A stretch of DNA of 25,218 nt from Lachnospira sp. UBA2821 (GTDB lineage: Bacteria; Bacillota; Clostridia; Lachnospirales; Lachnospiraceae), in NCBI GenBank assembly GCA_002351535.1, contig DEGR01000021.1, forward strand, positions 1 through 25,218. The letters run 5' to 3'. A program made the translations under genes and the position numbers. The notes below the pieces were generated by a model. That model was not told the DNA's origin and ran no database searches. It worked only from the letters and a program-made list of their open reading frames with translations. Shown here one piece after another: positions 1 through 6,877 of this stretch (positions are counted from its first letter, which is position 1; each line of letters opens with the position of its first letter).

Positions 1-33
1 TAGGGACATTAGAATTCCAATTTAGTTTGGGCA

Positions 34-1539
34 ATGATTGCATTTGCAGCATATCTTGCCATTATGTTAGGTGTAGGTGTAATCTACATGAAGAAAACAA
101 AGGGGACAGAAGATTTCTTTCTTGGCGGAAGAGGATTAAATGGCTGGGTTGCAGCTCTGTCAGCACAGGCTTCGGACATGAGCGGATGGCTTCTTATGGG
201 ATTGCCCGGAACGGTGTATGCACTTGGAACAGGGCAGTCGTGGATAGCAATTGGATTATTAATAGGTACAATTTTCAACTGGATATTCATATCGAAACGT
301 TTAAGAAGATATACAATCAGGGCCAATAATGCACTTACATTACCGGAATATTTTACGAATAGGTTTCATGACACAAAGAATATTCTTTTACTTATATCTT
401 CAATAGTAATAGTAATATATTTTCTGTTATATACGGCATCAGCACTGTCAGCAGGTGGCAAATTATTTTCAAATGTATTCGGATTTGATTATAGAATATC
501 CCTTACAGTAGGTGCAGTAGTAATTCTTGCATATACATTTATGGGAGGATTTATGGCAGTATGCGTTACGGATTTTATACAGGGAACGCTTATGCTTATA
601 GGTATAATGCTTGTGCCGATTGTAGCATATTTTATAGTCGGACCTTCTAATGTTATGTCGAATATTACTAAAAGCGGAGTTGATGGTTCTCTATATATTA
701 ATTTATTTAAAAACGGGGATAAAATGTTTGATATAATAGACATTATTTCTCAATTAGGATGGGGACTCGGATACTGTGGAATGCCTCATATCCTCACAAG
801 ATTCATGGCTATAAGGGATGAAAAGGAACTTAAAAAGTCAAGAACAATAGCAATAGTATGGGTAACAATATCATTGCTGTTTGCTGTAATAATAGGTATA
901 ATTGGAAGAGCCTATATGGGTAAGTCACTTATCGGTGGACAGGAAGAGAGTGTGTTCATACAGATGATTATAAAAGTGTTTACTAAGGATTTCAATCTTG
1001 CATTTATTGGTGGATTGTTCTTATGCGGAATACTTGCAGCAATAATGTCCACAGCAGATTCGCAGCTTCTTGTAACAGCATCTTCGGTATCGGAAGATAT
1101 ATATCACAGGGTTGTTAATAAGAAGGCAACAGACAAAAAAGTACTTATGATAAGCAGAATTACAGTTCTTCTTGTTGCCGTGCTGGCATATATAATAGCA
1201 CTTAATCCTGACAGTAAAGTAATGGACCTTGTGTCAAGTGCGTGGGCAGGACTTGGAGCCGCATTTGGTCCGACAGTGTTATTGTCTCTGTATTGGAAGA
1301 AAACAAACCTCAAGGGAGCAATAGCAGGAATCGTATCAGGAGCTTCGGTAGTACTTATATGGGAATATGTGCCATTAATTGGGAAGAAGACAATATCAGA
1401 GGCAACAGGGCTGTATTCACTTGTAGCAGGATTTGCGATTAGTATCATACTTATAGTAATAGTATCACTTGTTACGGGAAATGTGTCAGAGGAGATGATA
1501 GAGGAATTTGATGATGTCGTTGCAGGAAATGTAGAATAG
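34..1539 (+). CDS. putP: Sodium/proline symporter (SSS family)
   Basis: Integral membrane protein of the solute:sodium symporter family that imports L-proline with Na+. The 501-residue product is about the usual PutP length and is hydrophobic throughout. It carries the PutP-typical ASDMSGW segment (residues 46-52) followed by LLMGLPG, an ANNALTLPEYF segment, and MSTADSQLL, which corresponds to the Na+-site Ser/Thr region of E. coli PutP. The start is uncertain. ATG at 34 has no Shine-Dalgarno sequence 5-10 bases upstream, and the codons between it and an in-frame TAG at 10-12 read NSNLVWA, which looks like PutP N-terminal sequence but holds no ATG, GTG or TTG. Only 33 bases precede it, so the promoter lies outside the window. 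The 34-base gap to the next gene suggests co-transcription with map. Other SSS substrates are possible, but the proline-type motifs make PutP the best call. Confidence 0.88.
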   Translation: MIAFAAYLAIMLGVGVIYMKKTKGTEDFFLGGRGLNGWVAALSAQASDMSGWLLMGLPGTVYALGTGQSWIAIGLLIGTIFNWIFISKRLRRYTIRANNALTLPEYFTNRFHDTKNILLLISSIVIVIYFLLYTASALSAGGKLFSNVFGFDYRISLTVGAVVILAYTFMGGFMAVCVTDFIQGTLMLIGIMLVPIVAYFIVGPSNVMSNITKSGVDGSLYINLFKNGDKMFDIIDIISQLGWGLGYCGMPHILTRFMAIRDEKELKKSRTIAIVWVTISLLFAVIIGIIGRAYMGKSLIGGQEESVFIQMIIKVFTKDFNLAFIGGLFLCGILAAIMSTADSQLLVTASSVSEDIYHRVVNKKATDKKVLMISRITVLLVAVLAYIIALNPDSKVMDLVSSAWAGLGAAFGPTVLLSLYWKKTNLKGAIAGIVSGASVVLIWEYVPLIGKKTISEATGLYSLVAGFAISIILIVIVSLVTGNVSEEMIEEFDDVVAGNVE

Positions 1540-1573
1540 AGTAGTATTATTTAGTGAGATGGAGATGTAGAAA

Positions 1574-2449
1574 ATGTATAAGAAATTAGACAGAAATGAG
1601 CCATGCTGGTGTGGCTGTGGAAAAAAATATAAGAAGTGCCACGAGGCGTTTGATGAGAAACTTATAAGACTCGAGCATGAAGGATATATTATTCCGTCAA
1701 GAGATATAATCAAAACACCCGAACAGATAGAAAAGATAAAAGAGAGTTGTAAGATTAATATAGAGGTGCTTGATTATGTGGCAGAACATATAAAAGCAGG
1801 TATGACAACGGAAGATATTGACAAACTTGTATATGAGAAGACAACTCAGATGGGAGGAATTCCTGCACCACTTAATTATGAAGGATATCCTAAGAGTGTA
1901 TGTGTGTCTATAGATGATGTAGTGTGTCATGGAATACCTTGTGATGAAGAGATACTTCAGGACGGAGATATAGTAAATGTTGATTGTTCTACGGAATACA
2001 AAGGTTATTTTTCAGATTCTTCGAGAATGTTCTGTATAGGAGATGTGTCTCCTGAAAAGAGAAAGCTTGTAGAGGTAACAAAGGAGTGTGTGCAGAGGGG
2101 ACTTGAAAAAGTTAAACCATGGGCAACACTTGGAGATATGGCACAGGCTATTAATGATTATGCAAAAGAAAACGGTTATTCAGTAGTAAGAGAAATTGGT
2201 GGACACGGAATTGGACTTGAATTTCATGAAGATCCTTTTGTAAGTTATGTGTCAAAAGCGGGAACTGATATGGTTATGGCTCCGGGACTTATGTTTACAA
2301 TTGAGCCTATGGTAAATGCGGGGAAAGCTGATGTTTTTGTAGATGAAGATGATGACTGGACTGTATTTACACAGGATGGGTCGCCATCGGCACAGTGGGA
2401 GATAATGGTGCTGGTAACAGAAGAAGGATATGAGGTATTGTGTTACTAA
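1574..2449 (+). CDS. map: Type I methionine aminopeptidase with N-terminal SEC-C zinc motif
   Basis: Cytoplasmic metallopeptidase that removes the initiator methionine from nascent proteins. The 291-residue protein has an N-terminal SEC-C motif (C11, C13, C22, H23 within EPCWCGCGKKYKKCH), a zinc-binding extension common in clostridial MetAPs and thought to aid ribosome association. The pita-bread catalytic domain follows, with metal ligands at D137 and D148 (NVDCSTEYKGYFSDSS), H211 (GGHGIG), E244 (FTIEPM) and E276 (SAQWE), and the substrate histidines H119 (VCHGIP) and H218 (FHEDP). After E276 the sequence is IMV where E. coli has HTI. GGAG at 1561-1564 supports the ATG at 1574. The gene lies 34 bases after putP and ends before a hairpin terminator shared with the convergent nad operon. 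Confidence 0.95.
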   Translation: MYKKLDRNEPCWCGCGKKYKKCHEAFDEKLIRLEHEGYIIPSRDIIKTPEQIEKIKESCKINIEVLDYVAEHIKAGMTTEDIDKLVYEKTTQMGGIPAPLNYEGYPKSVCVSIDDVVCHGIPCDEEILQDGDIVNVDCSTEYKGYFSDSSRMFCIGDVSPEKRKLVEVTKECVQRGLEKVKPWATLGDMAQAINDYAKENGYSVVREIGGHGIGLEFHEDPFVSYVSKAGTDMVMAPGLMFTIEPMVNAGKADVFVDEDDDWTVFTQDGSPSAQWEIMVLVTEEGYEVLCY

Positions 2450-2481
2450 GATATTAAATTGTTTTACATGATTAGAAAAAT

Positions 2482-2528
2482 GGCTGCATCTTTAATGATT
2501 TTATTATTAAAGATACAGCCGTTTTTTT
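2482..2528 (+). terminator. Bidirectional rho-independent terminator between map and niaR
   Basis: A 15-base stem (2482-2496 with 2506-2520, one mismatch) encloses a 9-base loop and is followed by seven T residues at 2522-2528. A run of five A residues precedes the left arm, so the same hairpin can also stop transcription arriving on the minus strand from niaR. It is placed exactly between the two convergent operons. Confidence 0.9.
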
Positions 2529-2529
2529 A

Positions 2530-3048
2530 TTATATATTCTTTGGTGGAACAAGAAAACCGAGTTTTTTAAGTGCAGCTTCAATCTCGTCAAGAATTTCTT
2601 TGCTTGCAGCCTCTACTGTGTGGTAGTGGTAGTTTGAAGTTACATTTTTAAGTGGGGTAGATTTTCCGGTCTTTATAGCCTGAATGAATAAATCAACATC
2701 ACGCCTTGAAGAAATGTTTAGTTGTGCGCTTACCCTGCCATAGGCTTTATGATTGACAAACACATCCTGTATTACACCACCAAGGTCAACAATGCAGTTT
2801 AGTTCTTTTTCTATTTCAGCATCTGTATGACATACTTTGAACACTCGTGTTATTGTACAAGGCCGTTCAAGTATATATCCTCTGTTGGTGGAAAGAATAT
2901 CATATCCTTCGGCACGTAAAAGAGCAACATCCTGAACGATTACCTGTCTGCTTACACCGAATGATTCGGCAAGAGAAGTGCCGGATAAAGGTTCCTGACC
3001 GGCACACATATATTCAATTATTTTTTTTCTTCTAATATCACCAGACAT
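2530..3048 (-). CDS. niaR: NiaR-type transcriptional repressor of NAD biosynthesis
   Basis: Niacin-responsive repressor of NAD biosynthesis and niacin-uptake genes in Firmicutes and Thermotogae. The 172-residue product has an N-terminal winged helix-turn-helix (about residues 6-60; LSGTSLAESFGVSRQVIVQDV) and a C-terminal 3H domain. The family's histidines are visible in CHTDAEIE, VNHKAYGR and NYHYHTVEA, along with IVDLGGVIQDVFV and ISSRRDVDLFI. It is the last gene of nadA-nadB-nadC-niaR, 23 bases after nadC, so it should be co-transcribed with its targets. A weak AAGGA site precedes the ATG. Autoregulation through a site upstream of nadA is inferred from context and the inverted repeats there. 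The family assignment is firm and the ligand is taken from characterised homologues. Confidence 0.93.
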   Translation of the reverse strand: MSGDIRRKKIIEYMCAGQEPLSGTSLAESFGVSRQVIVQDVALLRAEGYDILSTNRGYILERPCTITRVFKVCHTDAEIEKELNCIVDLGGVIQDVFVNHKAYGRVSAQLNISSRRDVDLFIQAIKTGKSTPLKNVTSNYHYHTVEAASKEILDEIEAALKKLGFLVPPKNI

Positions 3049-3071
3049 AATTAATTATTCCTTTACTTTAT

Positions 3072-3926
3072 TTAGTTAATAGGATGGAGATTCTTGAGAG
3101 AAATATCCATTATTGGTGCAGAATGTGTTAATGCACCGCTTGAGATAAAGTCAACTCCAAGGTCTATAATATTTCTGATATTTTCTTTGGTAACATTACC
3201 TGAACATTCAGTCATTGCGCGTCCATCAATTATCTTTATGGCCTCCTGCATCATATCATGCGTCATATTGTCTAGCATGATTATATCAGCACCGGCATCG
3301 ACAGCTTCTTTAACCATATCAAGATTTTCTGTTTCAACTTCAATCTTACGGACGAATGGAGCATATGCTTTAGCCATCTTAACAGCATTTGTTACACTTC
3401 CGGCTGCACCGATATGATTATCTTTGAGAAGAACTCCATCGGATAAATTATACCGGTGATTAAAACCGCCACCGACCTTTACGGAATATTTTTCAAATAT
3501 TCTCATACATGGAGTAGTTTTTCTTGTGTCAAGAAGTTTTGTTTTTGAACCTTCTAACATAGTGGCAATAGAATGGGTATATGTTGCAATACCGCTCATT
3601 CGCTGAAGATAGTTAAGAGCCGTTCTTTCACCTGAGAGTAAAACTCTTATATCACCTGTAACAATTGCCATAAGTTCACCTTTCTTTACTTCATCACCAT
3701 CTTTACATTTAAAATCTACGTTTACATTTTTATCAAGAAGTGTAAATACTCTTTTAAATATTTCGAGGCCACATATAATACCATCCTGCTTACATATAAG
3801 TTCAACCTGTCCAAGCTGATAATCCGGCATTACGGAATTGGTAGTTACATCCTCACTTGAGATGTCTTCTTTAAGTGCCATTAAAATATATTCATCTGCA
3901 TTAAGTTTCATAGTTATATCATTCAT
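3072..3926 (-). CDS. nadC: Nicotinate-nucleotide diphosphorylase (quinolinate phosphoribosyltransferase)
   Basis: Converts quinolinate and PRPP to nicotinate mononucleotide, CO2 and PPi, the third step of de novo NAD synthesis. Family signatures are LSGERTALNYLQRMSGIAT, DTRKTTPCMR, the NHRYNLSDGVLLKDNHI region, KIEVETENL, ADIIMLDNM, ECSGNV and DFISSGALTHS, covering quinolinate- and PRPP-binding residues. An ATG at 3938 would add four residues (MRII), but the bases of those codons contain the sequence AGGA that serves as Shine-Dalgarno for the ATG at 3926, so I chose 3926 (284 residues). The gene sits 48 bases after nadB and 23 bases before niaR. The length is normal for the family. Confidence 0.95.
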   Translation of the reverse strand: MNDITMKLNADEYILMALKEDISSEDVTTNSVMPDYQLGQVELICKQDGIICGLEIFKRVFTLLDKNVNVDFKCKDGDEVKKGELMAIVTGDIRVLLSGERTALNYLQRMSGIATYTHSIATMLEGSKTKLLDTRKTTPCMRIFEKYSVKVGGGFNHRYNLSDGVLLKDNHIGAAGSVTNAVKMAKAYAPFVRKIEVETENLDMVKEAVDAGADIIMLDNMTHDMMQEAIKIIDGRAMTECSGNVTKENIRNIIDLGVDFISSGALTHSAPIMDISLKNLHPIN

Positions 3927-3974
3927 AATAATCCTCATTTCTAATCAATAAGCAGCTCATTTCTAACTAAATAT

Positions 3975-5261
3975 TTATCTTGACTGTTCCTTTTTTTTAA
4001 TTTCATTTCTGACTATATCTGCATATTCTTTTTCAATATCACTAAGGCTGCCATATGAGTCAAGGTCCGGGATAGAAGTGATATTAACGGTAGAATATGT
4101 GTCATGTATTTCTTTGGCGGCACGTTTGGCAAACACCAGAGACTCCAAAAGTGAATTGCTTGCCAGTCTGTTAGCACCATGAACACCGTTGCAGCTTGTT
4201 TCACCGATTGCATAGAGACGCTCCATAGATGTTTTACTTGAAGAATTAACTTTTATTCCGCCCATAAAATAATGCTGTGCAGGAACTACAGGGATACATT
4301 CTTTTGTGACATCATATCCCTGCGACAGACAATGGTTATAAATATTAGGAAAATGTTTTTTTATAGTATCTACAGGTATAGGTTTCATAGAAAGCCATAC
4401 AAAAGGTTTTTTATCGATAGCCATTTGTTTTTTAATAGCTTTTGTAAGAACATCTCTTGGCTGAAGTTCGTCTGTGAATCTTTCCATATTGGCATTGTAT
4501 AACAGAGCACCTTCACCCCTTACGGATTCAGATATAAGGAAACGTCTTCCGGGTTTGTCTGAATACAGAGTGGTAGGGTGTATCTGTACATAGTCAATAT
4601 TTTCAAGGACTATATTGTGCTTTAGAGATATTGCAAGGGCATCACCGAATAGATGAGGGAAGTTTGTAGAGTGTGTATATAATCCGCCAATTCCTCCACA
4701 TGCAAATATAGTATAGTCGGCAGTTATTGCATCTGTTGAATCGTCGGGATTTTTGTAAACTATACCGCAGCAATTACCAGCGTCTTCAATAATATCAACC
4801 ATGGTCGTGTTTTCTAATATTTTAACATTAGGAAGTGTTTGTACTTTTCTATATAGCTTACTTGTAATCTCTTTTCCTGTTACATCTTCATGAAACAGAA
4901 TTCTTTTGTCAGAGTGACCGCCTTCTCTTGTAAAACAAAGAGAGTCCCCATCTTTTTCGAATTCAACACCATATGATATAAGTTCTTTTATTATGGCTGG
5001 CGAAGTCCTTATCATGATATCGACTGACTCTTTATTATTTTCATAGTGTCCGGCTTTCATTGTATCTTCAAAGTAACTGTCATAGTCATCTTCGTTTTTG
5101 AGAACGCATATACCTCCCTGTGCAAGGTATGAGTCACTTTCGGTGACTTCTGATTTGGTAATCATTGTAATTTGTTTGTCTGACGGAAGGTTAAGTGCAC
5201 AGAAAAGACCTGCGGCACCCGTTCCTACAATAACTATATCAGTTTTAAAAGTTGTTTTCAT
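3975..5261 (-). CDS. nadB: L-aspartate oxidase, short form
   Basis: FAD enzyme that oxidises L-aspartate to iminoaspartate, the substrate of NadA. The N-terminal dinucleotide fold reads DIVIVGTGAAGLFCALNL. Further family signatures are SYLAQGGI, the active-site SESVRGEGALLYN, HPTTLYS, PAQHYFMGGIKV with the conserved His, and NGVHGANRLASNSLLESLVFA with the conserved Arg and FAD contacts. At 428 residues it is about 100 shorter than E. coli NadB. It ends soon after the FAD domain (DIVRNEIKKKEQSR), so most of the C-terminal helical domain is missing. All catalytic elements I can recognise are present and the stop is followed by an intact operon, so I read it as a natural short form. AAAGG precedes the start, and nadA ends 21 bases upstream. 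Confidence 0.93.
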   Translation of the reverse strand: MKTTFKTDIVIVGTGAAGLFCALNLPSDKQITMITKSEVTESDSYLAQGGICVLKNEDDYDSYFEDTMKAGHYENNKESVDIMIRTSPAIIKELISYGVEFEKDGDSLCFTREGGHSDKRILFHEDVTGKEITSKLYRKVQTLPNVKILENTTMVDIIEDAGNCCGIVYKNPDDSTDAITADYTIFACGGIGGLYTHSTNFPHLFGDALAISLKHNIVLENIDYVQIHPTTLYSDKPGRRFLISESVRGEGALLYNANMERFTDELQPRDVLTKAIKKQMAIDKKPFVWLSMKPIPVDTIKKHFPNIYNHCLSQGYDVTKECIPVVPAQHYFMGGIKVNSSSKTSMERLYAIGETSCNGVHGANRLASNSLLESLVFAKRAAKEIHDTYSTVNITSIPDLDSYGSLSDIEKEYADIVRNEIKKKEQSR

Positions 5262-5282
5262 TTCTTTAAGACCTTTCGGGTG

Positions 5283-6191
5283 TTATTTTGCCAGCTCAAG
5301 CATTCTGGCAAGTGGTTTTAATGAACACTCACGTTGTTCATCAGGAACATTAATGTTATTTTCAAGGGATATAAGAGAATCATATACGTTCTCTAATGTT
5401 ATTTTTTTCATATTACAACAGATAAAATCGTCTTTGAGAGGATAGAATTTTTTATCAGGATTCTTTTTCTCAAGGTCATATATAACACCTTTTTCTGTAC
5501 ATATAATAAATGAATCTGCATCACTTTCCGTAGCATAGTTTATTATACCTGATGTACTTCCAACATAATCTGCCATCGCTACGATAGGAGGGCGGCATTC
5601 AGGATGCATAAGAACGAGTGCGTCAGGGTGTTCACTGCGGGCATTTTCGATATCTTTAGGAAAAATATTGTGGTGAACGGGACAGAACCCCTGATTAAAT
5701 ATAAATTCTTTTTCAGGAACCATTTCTGATACATATGCGCCAAGATTCTGGTCAGGAATAAAATAGATGTATTTGTTAGGTAATGCTTTTACAACTTTAA
5801 CCGCATTTGCAGATGTGACGCACACGTCGGATACTGCTTTCAGTTCAGCGGTGGAATTTATGTAACATACGACTGCAACATCATCGTATTTTGCACGAAT
5901 TTCATTTACTGATTCAACAGTTGCCATATGTGCCATCGGACAATCTGCATCAGTATTTGGTAAGATAACAGTTTTAGCAGGGTTAAGTATTTTAACACTT
6001 TCGCCCATAAACATTACGCCACACATGACAATTATATCTTCGGATATGGTTGTTGCAAGCTTACTAAGATAGTAAGAATCACCGATGTAGTCAGCAATTT
6101 CTTTAATCTCGCCTTCAACATAATAGTGGGCAAGGATTGCGACGTTATGTTTTTTCTTAAGTTCAATGATTTGTTTCTGTAAAGTGTTCAT
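5283..6191 (-). CDS. nadA: Quinolinate synthase (4Fe-4S)
   Basis: Condenses iminoaspartate with dihydroxyacetone phosphate to quinolinate. The 302-residue product has the three expected cluster cysteines in conserved settings: C57 in VMCGVMFMGES, one in HPECRPPI, and one in the C-terminal FICCNMKKIT. It also has AHYY near the N-terminus, NTDADCPMAHMA, CYINSTAELKA, VHHNIFPKD and GSTSGIINY. It is the first gene of the nad operon. A GGAGG Shine-Dalgarno (complement of 5'-CCTCC at 6196-6200) lies five bases from the start. The promoter described at 6230-6258 lies just upstream. Length and motifs match the compact bacterial NadA group. Confidence 0.96.
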   Translation of the reverse strand: MNTLQKQIIELKKKHNVAILAHYYVEGEIKEIADYIGDSYYLSKLATTISEDIIVMCGVMFMGESVKILNPAKTVILPNTDADCPMAHMATVESVNEIRAKYDDVAVVCYINSTAELKAVSDVCVTSANAVKVVKALPNKYIYFIPDQNLGAYVSEMVPEKEFIFNQGFCPVHHNIFPKDIENARSEHPDALVLMHPECRPPIVAMADYVGSTSGIINYATESDADSFIICTEKGVIYDLEKKNPDKKFYPLKDDFICCNMKKITLENVYDSLISLENNINVPDEQRECSLKPLARMLELAK

Positions 6192-6215
6192 AAGTCCTCC
6201 ATTTGGTTTTGATAT

Positions 6216-6267
6216 TGTGATTGACAGTCAGTATATCACATAACTTTACAGGTGACAAGACAGTAAA
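6216..6267. promoter_or_regulatory. Candidate NiaR operator region at the nadA promoter
   Basis: Two imperfect inverted repeats overlap the nadA promoter. The first, 6245-6267, has outer arms TTTAC and GTAAA around ACAGGTG and GACAG half-site-like sequence and covers the -35 box. The second, 6216-6240, has arms TGTGAT and ATCACA enclosing the 9-base palindrome TGACAGTCA at 6222-6230 and covers the -10 box. The niaR gene in the same operon makes NiaR the obvious candidate ligand. From memory, known NiaR sites carry similar GACA/TGTC elements. I have not compared this with a motif model. Confidence 0.5.
6230..6258 (-). promoter_or_regulatory. Sigma-A-type promoter of the nadABC-niaR operon
   Basis: Read on the minus strand, a -35 box TTGTCA (complement of 6253-6258), a 17-base spacer and a -10 box TATACT (complement of 6230-6235) lie about 40 bases upstream of the nadA start. 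Both hexamers match consensus at five of six positions and the spacing is ideal. Confidence 0.72.
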
Positions 6268-6287
6268 TAAATTAAAGACCGGAATTA

Positions 6288-6316
6288 TTGAATTGTTGAG
6301 TGAAAAGTGGTATAAT
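6288..6316 (+). promoter_or_regulatory. Promoter upstream of the flavin-reductase-like gene
   Basis: TTGAAT at 6288-6293, a 17-base spacer and a perfect TATAAT at 6311-6316 lie 63 bases before the ATG at 6380. The promoter is divergent from the nadA promoter and probably drives the run of genes to queA. Confidence 0.68.
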
Positions 6317-6379
6317 AGTACATTGATTTTTAATATAATATTAATGAATGCAATAAATATAACAGAAATGAGGATTATA

Positions 6380-6877
6380 ATGAAAGAAATAAACATCAAA
6401 GAGCTTAACGAAAGTGCCTGTAAAATGATTGGTGATGACTGGATGTTAGTTACGGCTGCCAGGGATGGAAAAGTTAACACAATGACTGCTTCATGGGGCG
6501 GACTTGGTGTTATGTGGGGGAAGAATGTAGCATTTATTGTTATCAGACCCCAGAGATACACAAAGGAATTTATTGATGCAGCAGATACTTTATCATTAAC
6601 ATTTTATAGTTCTGACAGAAAGAAAGACCTTTCTTATCTGGGAAGTGTATCAGGAAGAGATGAAGATAAGATAAGTAAAGTTGGATATACTGTAGCATAT
6701 GAGGGAGATACGCCATATTTTGAGGAAGCTGAGAAAGTTATGATAGTTAAAAAGCTTTATGCACAGGAATACAGACCTGAATGTTTCATCGACAAAGAAG
6801 CTGAAGCTAAATGGTATGAGAACAAAGACTATCATACAATGTATATATGTGAAATAGAAAAGGTAATGGTTAAATAG
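6380..6877 (+). CDS. Flavin-reductase-like (FMN-binding split-barrel) protein
   Basis: A 165-residue cytoplasmic protein resembling the flavin reductase-like domain family, which bind FMN and transfer electrons between NAD(P)H, flavins and other acceptors. Visible features are WMLVTAARDGKVNTMTASWGGLGVMWG, typical of the FMN-binding barrel, followed by VAFIVIRPQRYTKEFI, LSLTFYSSD and a YLGSVSGRDEDK segment. The frame is open upstream to 6221, but GAGG at 6370-6373 six bases before the ATG at 6380 and the start of family-like sequence there fix the start. The stop overlaps the GTG of the ABC-F gene by one base, so the two are probably coupled. The substrate cannot be deduced. Confidence 0.82.
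   Translation: MKEINIKELNESACKMIGDDWMLVTAARDGKVNTMTASWGGLGVMWGKNVAFIVIRPQRYTKEFIDAADTLSLTFYSSDRKKDLSYLGSVSGRDEDKISKVGYTVAYEGDTPYFEEAEKVMIVKKLYAQEYRPECFIDKEAEAKWYENKDYHTMYICEIEKVMVK

Noticed and set aside
489..743. Long antisense open frames opposite putP, nadC, the leuD/leuC-like genes and other coding regions.
   Set aside because: They mirror the codon structure of well-supported genes on the other strand, lack ribosome sites and have no protein-like motifs.
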